Assembly: GCA_033853925.1 (NCBI GenBank)
Contig: JAWOLC010000170.1
Coordinates: forward strand, 1 to 16,857
Direction: 5' to 3'
Origin: JANXPZ01 sp033853925
Lineage (GTDB): Bacteria; Eisenbacteria; RBG-16-71-46
DNA: 16,857 nucleotides
This document shows, piece by piece, positions 8,737 to 15,658 of the stretch. Positions within the stretch are counted from its first letter, which is position 1, and the number at the start of each line of letters is the position of its first letter. Under the pieces are notes generated by a model. It did no database searches. It was given only the letters and a program-made list of their open reading frames with translations, and was not told the origin of the DNA. The position numbers and the translations under genes were made by a program.

Positions 8737-10170
8737 TCAGGCGATGCGTCCCATCTCGGTGGCGCCGGTCGGCGTCGGCATGGGTGCGCGGCTCGGGCTG
8801 CGGGACAGGTACCGCCCGCTTCCGGGCTCGACCCGCAGCCTTCCGTCGGCGAAGGCGACGCGCCCGTTCACGATGACGTGGCTCGGGCTGCCCTTCACGG
8901 GGAAGCCCTCGTAGGGGTTGCGGTCGCATCGGGAATGGTGGGTGCGGGCGCTGCGCACCGACGTGGTCGTGGGGTCGTAGAGCACGAGGTCGGCGTCGCT
9001 GCCCACCGCGATCGTCCCCTTGCGCGGGTACAGCCCGAAGATCCGCGCCGGGTTCGTGCTGCCGATGGCCACCATCCGCTGCAGGTCGAAGCGCCCTTCG
9101 CAGACGCCGTAGGTGTAGAGAAGCTGGAGGCGGTCCTCGATCCCCGGCAGCCCGCCGGGGATCTTCGTGAAGTCGTCCTTGCCGAGGAGCTTCTGCGCCA
9201 TGGTGAAGGGACAGTGGTCGGTGCCCACGGCGTCGAGGATGCCGCTGGCGAGCCCGCGCCACAGCGCGTCGTGGTGTCCGCGGTGCGCCGGCCGGATGGG
9301 CGGGCTGCACACGTAGGCCGCCGCCTCGAAGCCGGGCTTGGCGAAGACGCTGTCGTCGAGCAGCAGGTACTGCGGACAGGTCTCCCCGAAGCAGCGCTGC
9401 CCCGCCAGGCGGGCGCGCTGCAGCTCCTCGACCGCCTCCCGGCAGGTCATGTGGACGATGTAGACCGAGGTCCCGTGCAGCCGAGCCATGACGAGGGCCC
9501 GGTGCGTGGCCTCGCCCTCCAGGCTGCTGGGCCGCGAGAGGGCGTGGAACTCGGGGCCCAGGTCGCCCTTCGCCCGCAGCTCCTGCTGCAGCGCCGCCAC
9601 CGCGTCGCCGTTCTCCGCGTGCACGAGCACCGTGGCGTCCAGCTTCGCCGCGTGCTTCATGACCTGATAGAGCTCGCTGTCGTCCACCATGAGCGTGCCC
9701 TTGTACGCCATGAGCACCTTGAAGGAGGTGAGGCCGTGCGCCTGGATCAGCTCGCGCATCTCGCCAGCCGTGTGCTCCTCCCAGCCCGAGATCCCCATGT
9801 GGAAGGCGTAGTCGGTCACCGAGGAGCGCGCGCGCTCCTGCCACAGGCGAAGCGCCGCCAGCAGCGACTGGCCGCGCTCCGGCACCACGAAGTCGATGAT
9901 CGTGGTCGTGCCGCCCGCCACGCCCGAGGCCGTGCCGGTCGCGAAGTCGTCGGCCGAGACGGTGCCGGCCACGGGCAGCGCCAGGTGCACGTGCGGGTCC
10001 ACGAAGCCCGGCAGCACGAGCCGTCCGGCGGCGTCGAGCACCTCGTCTCCCGGCGAGCGCCTCGCCAGCTCCGCGCCGATGGCGGCGATCCGCCCGTTCT
10101 CCACGAAGAGGTCGGCGACGTAGCGGTCCGCGGCCGTGACGATCTCGCCCTGCTTGATCAAGAGGCCCAT
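8737..10170 (-). CDS. hydA: Dihydropyrimidinase (D-hydantoinase)
   Basis: A 477-residue cyclic amidohydrolase that opens the ring of dihydrouracil, dihydrothymine or hydantoins, the second step of reductive pyrimidine breakdown. All expected metal-site residues are visible: H60 and H62 in DPHVHLALP, the lysine to be carboxylated K157 in SFKVLMAYKG, H184 in VLVHAENGD, H240 in YIVHMTC and D318 in GTDHCPF. The family C-terminus SDADLVLYDP...GFPVKGSPSHVIVNGR is intact and the length is normal. The start at 10170 has a strong AGGAAGGAG ribosome binding site, and the preceding gene ends 13 bases inside this one. The N-terminal GSADD-type flap reads GTVSADDFATGT. No beta-ureidopropionase or dihydropyrimidine dehydrogenase gene lies in the window, so the pathway is inferred; a hydantoinase or related cyclic-amide substrate is possible. 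Confidence 0.94.
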   Translation of the reverse strand: MGLLIKQGEIVTAADRYVADLFVENGRIAAIGAELARRSPGDEVLDAAGRLVLPGFVDPHVHLALPVAGTVSADDFATGTASGVAGGTTTIIDFVVPERGQSLLAALRLWQERARSSVTDYAFHMGISGWEEHTAGEMRELIQAHGLTSFKVLMAYKGTLMVDDSELYQVMKHAAKLDATVLVHAENGDAVAALQQELRAKGDLGPEFHALSRPSSLEGEATHRALVMARLHGTSVYIVHMTCREAVEELQRARLAGQRCFGETCPQYLLLDDSVFAKPGFEAAAYVCSPPIRPAHRGHHDALWRGLASGILDAVGTDHCPFTMAQKLLGKDDFTKIPGGLPGIEDRLQLLYTYGVCEGRFDLQRMVAIGSTNPARIFGLYPRKGTIAVGSDADLVLYDPTTTSVRSARTHHSRCDRNPYEGFPVKGSPSHVIVNGRVAFADGRLRVEPGSGRYLSRSPSRAPMPTPTGATEMGRIA

Positions 10171-10862
10171 GGGGCTCCTTCCTGCGGGCTGCGCCCGTAC
10201 TCCACGAGCCGCATCCACGAGCGGGAGGTGTCGGGTCCCTCGTACGACTCGAGCACGAAGCCCGCGTCGTCGGTCCAGATCGTCCAGCCCTCGGCCGCCG
10301 TGCTCGCGGGCAGGCTCACGACGAAGCGCCGGCCCTGCACCGGCCCGATGGGGGTCTCGCGGACGCCTTCCTCGGCCAGACGGTAGCGCATCTGCTCGGT
10401 CGTCACCGTCTGCCAGGCGGGCCCGATCCTGAGCACCGGGAACTCGTGCTCCGTCCCCAGCCGGAATTCCCGGCGCGCCAGGACGAACAGGCTGGCCACG
10501 CGGGTCCCGTACTCCACCTCGCAGGCATCGGAGAACTCGCCGTCCTGCTCGCGGACCTGGCCGCCGTACTCGATCCGCGCGTGCCAGCGTCCGCCCTCGA
10601 CCGCGTGCCGCGCGCGCAGCACGCGCGGTCTCGACCAGCGCACCTCGAGCCCCGTCAGCCGGCCGCGCCGGCTGAGCGTGGCGCGCCACTCCTGGCGCAG
10701 GGGACGGGGATGGGGCGCGAACAGCTCCTGCTCGCCGGTGAGCACGAAGCCCTCGCCCGCCGCGCGCAGCTCCCAGCGCTCCTCGCCGCACTCGCGCTCG
10801 GCGTGCAGGACCAGGTAGCGGCCGGAGGCCACGAGGCCTTCTCCTCCGCCGCCAAGGCTCAC
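10158..10862 (-). CDS. Hypothetical beta-rich protein, coupled to dihydropyrimidinase
   Basis: I do not recognise the family. The 234-residue frame has no signal peptide or membrane helix and is built of alternating polar/hydrophobic stretches with many Arg, Glu, Trp and Tyr (YLVLHAERECGEERWELRA, FVLTGEQELFAPHP, ARIEYGGQVREQDGEF, GWTIWTDDAGFVLESYEG), suggesting a beta-barrel or sandwich comparable to lipocalin- or DUF3108-like folds; this is inference. The gene overlaps the upstream one as GTGA (10859-10862) and the dihydropyrimidinase start by 13 bases, so it should be co-translated. A second start, GTG at 10832, is preceded by GGAGGAGAAGG, an excellent ribosome binding site that happens to encode the Gly-rich GGGEG stretch. 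The shorter form (224 residues) may be the real one. Confidence 0.75.
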   Translation of the reverse strand: MSLGGGGEGLVASGRYLVLHAERECGEERWELRAAGEGFVLTGEQELFAPHPRPLRQEWRATLSRRGRLTGLEVRWSRPRVLRARHAVEGGRWHARIEYGGQVREQDGEFSDACEVEYGTRVASLFVLARREFRLGTEHEFPVLRIGPAWQTVTTEQMRYRLAEEGVRETPIGPVQGRRFVVSLPASTAAEGWTIWTDDAGFVLESYEGPDTSRSWMRLVEYGRSPQEGAPWAS

Positions 10863-11401
10863 GGGCTCCCCGAAGCCGGCGCCGGATACACGGTCTCCCA
10901 GTGCTGGATGCCGGCGCCGAACACCACGCCGACGGCCGCGCCGGGCACGGCGAAGAACGAGATCGCGGGGGCGCGCGGCACGTCCGCCCTCCCCAGCGCC
11001 TGGACGAAGGGCATGGACACCAGGGCGCCGAGCAGCCCGCCGATCACGAATCCCCGCGCCATGCTCCCTGGATTCATGCTCCTCTTCACCTGCACGGCCT
11101 CGATCGCGCTCCAGGGCACGAAGTCGGGGGGCGGGGGCGGCTTGGGCACGTCGCCGATCTCGACGAGCGCCAGACGCGGCGCGCGGTAGGGCTCGCGCAT
11201 GTGGAGGCCGTCGTCGCGCACGACGGGCTTGAGCAGCAGCGTGGCACGGCCCGCGCCGAGGATCTGCACGCTGCCCAGGTGCCCGATGCTCTCCTGCAGG
11301 CGCGCGCGCTGCGCGGAGTCGGGCACGTCCATGGCCTTGGCCGTGCCGAGCGACACGATCAAGGGCAGCGCGACAGCGAGCAGGCAGACGGGCGTCCGCA
11401 T
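10859..11401 (-). CDS. Small exported membrane protein with glycine-rich helices
   Basis: Family not recognised with certainty. The 180-residue protein has a signal peptide (MRTPVCLLAVALPLIVSLGTAKA, first 23 residues), then a soluble part with a KPPPPPDF proline run (87-94) and the phrase FVPWSAIEAVQVKRS (94-108), followed by two Gly/Ala-rich hydrophobic segments (about 116-133 and 147-164). This 'PWSxIExVxV-R + glycine zipper' order is frequent in small envelope proteins of uncharacterised bacteria, where the soluble part is predicted to be beta-rich. The ATG at 11401 is preferred over longer frames because it begins the signal peptide. GGAAGG stands 12 bases upstream, within a hairpin arm. 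Its stop overlaps the next gene as GTGA. Confidence 0.72.
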   Translation of the reverse strand: MRTPVCLLAVALPLIVSLGTAKAMDVPDSAQRARLQESIGHLGSVQILGAGRATLLLKPVVRDDGLHMREPYRAPRLALVEIGDVPKPPPPPDFVPWSAIEAVQVKRSMNPGSMARGFVIGGLLGALVSMPFVQALGRADVPRAPAISFFAVPGAAVGVVFGAGIQHWETVYPAPASGSP

Positions 11402-11413
11402 GGGTCCAGCATA

Positions 11414-11433
11414 CCTTCCGTCCGGGCGGAAGG
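11414..11433. promoter_or_regulatory. Short hairpin between NUDIX gene and downstream membrane-protein gene
   Basis: CCTTCCG (11414-11420) and CGGAAGG (11427-11433) form a 7-bp stem with a 6-base loop in the 38-base gap between the two minus-strand genes. Read on the minus strand, the 3' arm carries the GGAAGG that is the only candidate Shine-Dalgarno for the gene starting at 11401, so the structure could limit its translation or weakly terminate the upstream transcript. Confidence 0.4.
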
Positions 11434-11439
11434 ACAGCC

Positions 11440-11988
11440 TCAGCTGGCGGCTCGCTTCCCCCGCGCCAGCATCGCCTTGAGGTCGCGGAAGATCACCCGC
11501 ATGTGCTTCCACGCGTAGCGGGCGTCATCGCCTCCGAGCCGCGCCACCGGCACCCACTCGGCGCTGGCCGCGTCGTCGGCGGCGCGCGGCACACCGGCGC
11601 GCCAGCGACCGACGAAGTAAAAGTTCATCGTCGGGAAGTAGCCGAAGCCCCGCACGTAGTAGCGGTCCCAATAGAGCCCGAGCGGCCGCAGGCTTCCGAC
11701 GGTGAGGCCGGTCTCCTCCTCCAGCTCGCGCCGCGCCGCCCCCTCGACCGCCTCGTCGGCCTCGAGGAAGCCGCCGGGCACGTCCAGGCAGCCCTTGCGG
11801 GGAGGATGAGCGCGCCGCAGGAGGAGCACGTCTCGGCCCCGCAGCACCAGCACGCCGGCGCAGGGCCGCGGGTAGTCGAAGAGGAGGAAGCGGCAGCGCG
11901 GGCAGCGGATCCGGCGCGGGCGCCCGCGCGCACTGCGGCCGAGCGGCCGGCCGCAGCGCGGGCAGGGAAACCGCGAGCCGGAACTCAC
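11440..11988 (-). CDS. NUDIX hydrolase with N-terminal zinc ribbon
   Basis: A 182-residue pyrophosphohydrolase of the NUDIX superfamily. An N-terminal zinc ribbon is formed by C9-x2-C12 and C29-x2-C32 (FPCPRCGRPL and IRCPRCRFLLFD), as in NADH-pyrophosphatase-like and related small NUDIX proteins. The complete NUDIX box is at 73-95: G73, E79, R87-E88, E91-E92 and G94, matching Gx5Ex7REUxEExGU. The C-terminus has KHMRVIFRDLKAML, an amphipathic helix. The substrate cannot be told from sequence; nucleotide-sugar, ADP-ribose or NAD(H) type substrates are common in the family. The start is GTG at 11988, chosen because it yields the zinc ribbon directly and overlaps the upstream stop as GTGA; the frame is open further upstream inside the glycosidase gene, but that part is out-of-frame shadow. 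Confidence 0.9.
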   Translation of the reverse strand: MSSGSRFPCPRCGRPLGRSARGRPRRIRCPRCRFLLFDYPRPCAGVLVLRGRDVLLLRRAHPPRKGCLDVPGGFLEADEAVEGAARRELEEETGLTVGSLRPLGLYWDRYYVRGFGYFPTMNFYFVGRWRAGVPRAADDAASAEWVPVARLGGDDARYAWKHMRVIFRDLKAMLARGKRAAS

Positions 11989-12818
11989 GGCGCGCTCACC
12001 GTGACGACCGCGGGGAGCCCCACCGGCGGCCGCGGAGCCGGAGCGGCCGTCCGGCCCTCCTCCCACTGCCCGTAGCTCGCGTAGCGGAAGCTCCCCGCCG
12101 ACACCACCATCTCCGCCTCGAGGCCTCCGTCCATCGCCATGGCCTGCGCCAGCCCGAGCGGCAGGGACCTCAGCACTCGGGCGAAGTCCCAGAGGGTGTA
12201 GCCGCCCTCGCTCGTGACCACCACCAGCCGGCCGGCGTGGTCTTCCGCGACGGCGGTGCGAGCCGCCACCTGGTCGCTCTGCCGCACGCGCACGCCGCCG
12301 TCGCGGTCGAAGAGCATGAAGGACTGAGCCACCTCGGCCCAGGGCAGCGAATCGCGGCCCAGCGGCTCGCGAGCCAGGTCGAGCACGCGGGCGCGCGGCC
12401 CGCGAGCGCGGGGGCCGGCGACGAGCGCCGCCTGGAAGGTCGGGTGCCGCCGCGCCGAGATCACCTGCCCGCCGCTGACCAGCAGGCCCATGTACGAGTA
12501 GTCCGGGTAGTACTGACCCGCGTTGAAGACCGCCAGGGCGCCGGTGCGCTGCTGCCAGGCGGCGATGTCGGGCGGCACCTGCTCGCCCTCGCTCCGGAAG
12601 TAGCGCACGCGGATGCGCACCCGCGCCGGATCGAGGCGGAGGACGGCGAGGGTGGCGGAGCCGTAGCGACACCAGGGCTCGCCGTGCAGCGTCGTGAACT
12701 CGACCCCGGCGCGCAGCGCGCGCCAGCGCGGCCCCCTCTCGTGCTCGGCGACGAGGAGGACCGCGACGAGGAGCGCTGCCAGCGCGCTCACCCTGCCGAT
12801 GGGGAAGCGACGGCGCAT
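11985..12818 (-). CDS. Phosphodiester glycosidase (NAGPA-like) family protein, membrane-anchored
   Basis: A 277-residue protein with a short basic N-terminus (MRRRFPIGR) and one hydrophobic helix at about 10-24, acting as signal anchor or signal peptide. The rest matches the phosphodiester glycosidase/NAGPA domain (Pfam PF09992), the family of the mammalian uncovering enzyme that removes GlcNAc from phosphodiester-linked sugars: LAVFNAGQYYPDYSYMGLLVSGGQ region with N99 (95-118), AARTAVAEDHAGRLVVVTSEGG (185-206) and the hallmark AMAMDGGLEAEMVV (226-239) with D230-G231-G232 and E234. The bacterial substrate is unknown; cell-wall teichoic-type or glycan phosphodiesters are plausible. ATG 12818 is preferred to a TTG at 12857, since it directly begins the n-region; neither has a clear Shine-Dalgarno sequence. 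The 3' end overlaps the NUDIX gene. Confidence 0.85.
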   Translation of the reverse strand: MRRRFPIGRVSALAALLVAVLLVAEHERGPRWRALRAGVEFTTLHGEPWCRYGSATLAVLRLDPARVRIRVRYFRSEGEQVPPDIAAWQQRTGALAVFNAGQYYPDYSYMGLLVSGGQVISARRHPTFQAALVAGPRARGPRARVLDLAREPLGRDSLPWAEVAQSFMLFDRDGGVRVRQSDQVAARTAVAEDHAGRLVVVTSEGGYTLWDFARVLRSLPLGLAQAMAMDGGLEAEMVVSAGSFRYASYGQWEEGRTAAPAPRPPVGLPAVVTVSAP

Positions 12819-12886
12819 CGTGCGGGTCAGTCTGAGGCCCGCTCGCAGGGGAGTCAACGCGGCGGGCGCGCGCGGATCTCGGGGGC

Positions 12887-12914
12887 TAGTGCCCCGTCCC
12901 GGGACAGGGCACTA
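12887..12914. terminator. 28-bp near-perfect palindrome overlapping the M50 protease stop
   Basis: TAGTGCCCCGTCCC (12887-12900) and GGGACAGGGCACTA (12901-12914) are inverted copies with a single C/A mismatch and no spacer. The right end contains the stop codon of the minus-strand M50 gene (12912-12914). It may serve as a terminator after that gene, or as a dyad operator/interspersed palindrome. No T-run follows. Confidence 0.6.
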
Positions 12915-14003
12915 CCCGCTCGCCGCGTAGCGCCGGAGCGCCTCGCGCACGCGCAGCAGATCGTCCACGTTGTCCACGGTCACGAGCCCGACGAGCCGGC
13001 CGTGGTCGAGCACGGGCACGGAGGCGTGGTCGCGGCCGCGCATGCGCGAGACCACCGAGTCGAGAGGCTCGGTCGCGTCCGCGAAGGCCGGCTCGCAGTT
13101 CATGGCCTCGCCCACCAGGGCGTCCATCCCCAGCTTCTCCAGGGCCGAGATCAGCGCGGAGCGGGTGAGCAGCCCGCACAGCTCCTCGCCGTTCATCACC
13201 GGGAAGTCCTGCTGGCTCCCCGTCATCAGGTACTCGACGGCCCGACGCAGGGGTTCGTGCACGTCGAGGCGCCGGAAGTCGGTGAGCATCGCGGCGCGCA
13301 CCGGCAGGCCGGTGAGCGAGGTGCGCGTCTGCACCAGCGCACGCTCCTCGCCGGCGGCCAGGAATACGAACAGGGCCACGAAGGCCAGCATCCAGTTGTT
13401 GAAGTAGAAGAGCCCCGCGACGCCCAGCAGCAGCGCGGCGCCCTGGCCGACCGCCGAGGCGATGCGCGTCGCCTCCACGTACGGCAGGCGCAGGGCGAGG
13501 AGGGCACGCAGCACGCGGCCGCCATCCATGGGAAAGGCGGGGATCAGGTTGAAGAGCACCATGACCACGTTCACGAGGAGCAGGGTCTCGAGCAGGCCGC
13601 CCTGCACCAGCTCCCGCAGTCCCGTCGGGTGCTGGGCGATCCGCATGAGCGCGTACAGCACCGCCGCGATGCCCACGTTCACCGCGGGGCCCGCGATGGC
13701 GACCAGGACCTCCTGCTGGGGCTGATCGGGCATGCGCTCGAGCCGCGCCACCCCGCCGATCGGCAGGAGGACGATGTCGCGGGTGGTGATGCCGAAGCGC
13801 CGCGCCGTCAGGGCGTGGCCCAGCTCGTGCAGGAGCACGCAGAAGAACACGAGCAGGAGCAGTGCCACGGCCGCGACGGCCCGGCCGGCGTCGCCGGTGA
13901 GCAGCCCCTGGTTGATGGCGATCCAGCCGATGAAGAGCAGGAAGGTGACGTGCAGCTCGACCCGGATCCCGAACAGACTGCCGATGTTCACCGACCAGCG
14001 CAT
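12912..14003 (-). CDS. Site-2 protease (M50 family) with two CBS domains
   Basis: A 363-residue intramembrane zinc metalloprotease of the SpoIVFB/Rip3 type. The zinc motif HELGH is at 59-63 inside the second hydrophobic segment, and the second active-site motif NLIPAFPMDGG (152-162; D160) is intact. About six membrane helices span residues 15-215. A pair of CBS domains follows (about 235-285 and 297-355; KPVR-like LPVRAAMLTDFRRLDVHEPL and MNCEPAFADATEPLDSV), which usually sense adenine nucleotides. Such enzymes release membrane-bound regulators or process precursors; the target is not in sight. ATG at 14003 has GGGAG 7 bases upstream. The gene appears to end in the palindrome at 12887-12914 and so may be transcribed alone. 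Confidence 0.94.
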   Translation of the reverse strand: MRWSVNIGSLFGIRVELHVTFLLFIGWIAINQGLLTGDAGRAVAAVALLLLVFFCVLLHELGHALTARRFGITTRDIVLLPIGGVARLERMPDQPQQEVLVAIAGPAVNVGIAAVLYALMRIAQHPTGLRELVQGGLLETLLLVNVVMVLFNLIPAFPMDGGRVLRALLALRLPYVEATRIASAVGQGAALLLGVAGLFYFNNWMLAFVALFVFLAAGEERALVQTRTSLTGLPVRAAMLTDFRRLDVHEPLRRAVEYLMTGSQQDFPVMNGEELCGLLTRSALISALEKLGMDALVGEAMNCEPAFADATEPLDSVVSRMRGRDHASVPVLDHGRLVGLVTVDNVDDLLRVREALRRYAASG

Positions 14004-14030
14004 GCGGAGTCTCCCGACCGGGCGGAGTCT
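14004..14030 (-). repeat. Direct repeat around the M50 gene ribosome binding site
   Basis: GCGGAGTCT occurs at 14004-14012 and again at 14022-14030 (plus-strand reading), an 18-base period, directly upstream of the protease start. The ribosome binding site lies between the two copies. Whether this is an operator or chance cannot be told. Confidence 0.3.
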
Positions 14031-14103
14031 GGCATAGGGACGCAGGCCGCGCCAGCCACGCGCGAACCGAGTGGGGATGTCACGGAAGGTCGAAAGCGGC
14101 GCG

Positions 14104-14622
14104 TCAGGCCGCGCGCTCGTCCTCGCCGCTCTCCTCGTCCTCGCGCGTATCCTCGACGCGGAAGTCCTCGGTCGGGATGTCCTCGCCCTGGTCGAAGAAG
14201 CCGGTGAGCGCCTCCAGGTCCCGGCGGGCGGCCGGATACCCCGGGTGGATCCAGAGGGCGTGCCAGAGCAGGCGCATCGCGATCTCGAGACTGCCTACTT
14301 CGATGCACGCCGCCCCGGCGAGGTACCAGAGCACCGGATCGTGCGGTGAGCACGAGAGGCCGCGGAGCGCGTAGGAGAGCGCCTCGCGCTCGTCGCCGTT
14401 GTGCAGCGCCACCTGGGCCGCCTCCGCGAAGGCGCGCGCCGCCTCGGCGTTGGGCGGCGGCTCCAGCCCCGGGATCAGCAGCTCGAGCTCGCTCATCACG
14501 AGCTTGAGCGTGTGCGTCACGTAGGGCTCGAGGCCCAGCGGCTTGCGCACCAGGACCCGGTCGGCCAGGTGGGCCAGCGCACGGGTCACGTCGGTCAGAG
14601 CGGGGCGAGGCGAATCGGTCAC
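14104..14622 (-). CDS. Small TPR-repeat protein with acidic tail
   Basis: A 172-residue soluble protein with two tetratricopeptide-like repeats, about 61-95 (AFAEAAQVALHNGDEREALSYALRGLSCSPHD) and 97-131 (YLAGAACIEVGSLEIAMRLLWHALWIHPGYP), preceded by a helical N-terminal part (VTRALAHLADRVLVRKPLG) and followed by a very acidic tail from 142 to 170. TPR proteins mediate protein contacts; no catalytic domain is seen and no specific role can be given. The start is GTG at 14622 with GGAG 8 bases upstream; a longer frame from 14703 crosses a hairpin and adds Arg/Gly/Pro-rich residues, so it is not used. The gene stands between the protease and the molybdenum-hydroxylase cluster with about 100-150 bases on each side. 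Confidence 0.8.
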   Translation of the reverse strand: MTDSPRPALTDVTRALAHLADRVLVRKPLGLEPYVTHTLKLVMSELELLIPGLEPPPNAEAARAFAEAAQVALHNGDEREALSYALRGLSCSPHDPVLWYLAGAACIEVGSLEIAMRLLWHALWIHPGYPAARRDLEALTGFFDQGEDIPTEDFRVEDTREDEESGEDERAA

Positions 14623-14653
14623 GCGAGTCTCCGGAGGACCGGTGCCACGCCCG

Positions 14654-14689
14654 CCGTCCGGGCCCGCCTTCGCGGGCATTGCGGGACGG
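14654..14689. repeat. Two-tier hairpin upstream of the TPR gene
   Basis: An inner stem GCCCGC (14662-14667) / GCGGGC (14672-14677) with a CTTC loop is enclosed by an outer stem CCGTCC (14654-14659) / GGACGG (14684-14689). It lies in the short gap before the TPR gene on its strand and could be part of its leader or a second terminator of the cluster to the right. Confidence 0.4.
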
Positions 14690-14752
14690 GCGCGGCCCCT
14701 CACGGTCCTGGTGCCGTTATCGGCTCGCCTTCGCCGGACTTGAATGGAATAG

Positions 14753-14775
14753 AGCCGGCGAGGGGAACGCCGGCT
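14753..14775 (-). terminator. Hairpin at the end of the molybdenum-hydroxylase genes
   Basis: AGCCGGCG (14753-14760) and CGCCGGCT (14768-14775) form a perfect 8-bp stem with a 7-base loop that begins within the stop codon of the FAD-subunit gene. On the minus strand it is followed by a mildly T-rich CTATTCCATT, consistent with a terminator of this cluster. Confidence 0.6.
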
Positions 14776-15658
14776 AGGCCCGCGCGAAACGGGGCTCCGT
14801 GGCGCGCAGGAATTGCTCGAGCACGTTGCCCGAGACGAGGAGGCGGTAGTCCCGCTCCGAGCGGATGTCGTCGATGGGCGTCACCTCCTCCAGCAGGGCG
14901 GCCCGGGCGGCCGCCGCGACCGCGGCCGACGGCCGGGCGCCGAGCAGGATCTGCTCGGCCCGGCGCGCGCGGAGGGTGACGGGCGCCACGCTGCCCAGGG
15001 CCAGGCGCGCCAGGCCCACGCGGCCGTCGCCTCCCAGGCCGAGCAGGCCGCAGAACACCACCTTCGAGATGCTCTGCGCCCGGCGCGTCCCCACCTTGCG
15101 GAAGAACTGCCGCGCGCGGGGCGGCGGCGGCAGGGTGACGGCGGTGATCAGCTCGTCGCGCTCGAGCGCGAGGTCGCGGTAGCCGCGGAACAGGTCCGTG
15201 CAGGGCACGTCGCGCGGGCCCCGCACGGAGCGCGCGTGCACGACCGCCTCGAGCGCCAGGAGCACGGGCAGGGAGTCCCCGGCCGGCGAGGCGTTGGCGA
15301 TGTTGCCGCCCAAGGTCGCGCGGTTCTGGATCTGCCAGCCCCCGATCTCGGCCGCCGCCGCGGCGAGGGCGGGGTAGCGCCGGCGCACGACCGGATGCTC
15401 GCGAATCTCGGCGAACGTGGTCAGCGCCCCGAGGGTGAGGGCGCCGTCCCGCCCGCGCACGCCCTTCAGCTCGCGCAGCTCGCCGAGGTCGAGGAAGCGC
15501 CGGCCGGGCAGGACGCCCGCGTTGAGCGAGACGTAGATGTCCGTGCCCCCGGCCAGCGGCACCGGCCGTTCCCCGTTGCGCGCGGCGTGGAGGAGCCCGA
15601 GCGCCTGACCGAGATCGCGCGGGCGCGCGACCTCCAGGGCCGAGAGCGGGGCCCTCAC
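14774..15658 (-). CDS. FAD-binding subunit of a molybdenum hydroxylase (xanthine dehydrogenase/CoxM family)
   Basis: A 294-residue medium subunit of the xanthine dehydrogenase/CO dehydrogenase type, which passes electrons from the iron-sulfur subunit through FAD to an acceptor. FAD-binding motifs are GGTD at 37-40 and ATLGGNIANASPAGD at 114-128. The C-terminal domain carries FFRKVGTRRAQSISKVVF and ends IDDIRSERDYRLLVSGNVLEQFL, as in XDH-type subunits. Length is normal. The start is GTG at 15658, overlapping the stop of the [2Fe-2S] gene as GTGA, with GAGG about 6 bases upstream; the larger open frame is discarded because this gives the family N-terminus. It is the second FAD gene around one iron-sulfur gene. 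The substrate is unknown. Confidence 0.9.
   Translation of the reverse strand: MRAPLSALEVARPRDLGQALGLLHAARNGERPVPLAGGTDIYVSLNAGVLPGRRFLDLGELRELKGVRGRDGALTLGALTTFAEIREHPVVRRRYPALAAAAAEIGGWQIQNRATLGGNIANASPAGDSLPVLLALEAVVHARSVRGPRDVPCTDLFRGYRDLALERDELITAVTLPPPPRARQFFRKVGTRRAQSISKVVFCGLLGLGGDGRVGLARLALGSVAPVTLRARRAEQILLGARPSAAVAAAARAALLEEVTPIDDIRSERDYRLLVSGNVLEQFLRATEPRFARA

Noticed and set aside
8710..8738. Inverted repeat GACCCG / CGGGTC between the convergent NTF2-like and dihydropyrimidinase genes
   Set aside because: Only six base pairs with a 17-base loop and no T-run; too weak to call a terminator.
7409..8914. Plus-strand open frame running through the spacer and across the NTF2-like gene
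   Set aside because: It overlaps a clearly coding frame with its own ribosome binding site and signal peptide; the translated sequence is low-complexity Arg/Pro/Ala.
12826..12857. TTGACT (minus strand) as a -35 box for the glycosidase gene
   Set aside because: The hexamer at 17 bases distance (CAGACT) matches only three of six -10 positions; too weak to call.
12237..14207. Long plus-strand open frame of about 650 codons opposite the protease and glycosidase genes
   Set aside because: Shadow frame rich in His, Arg, Gln and Glu; the opposite strand carries intact HELGH and DGG motifs.
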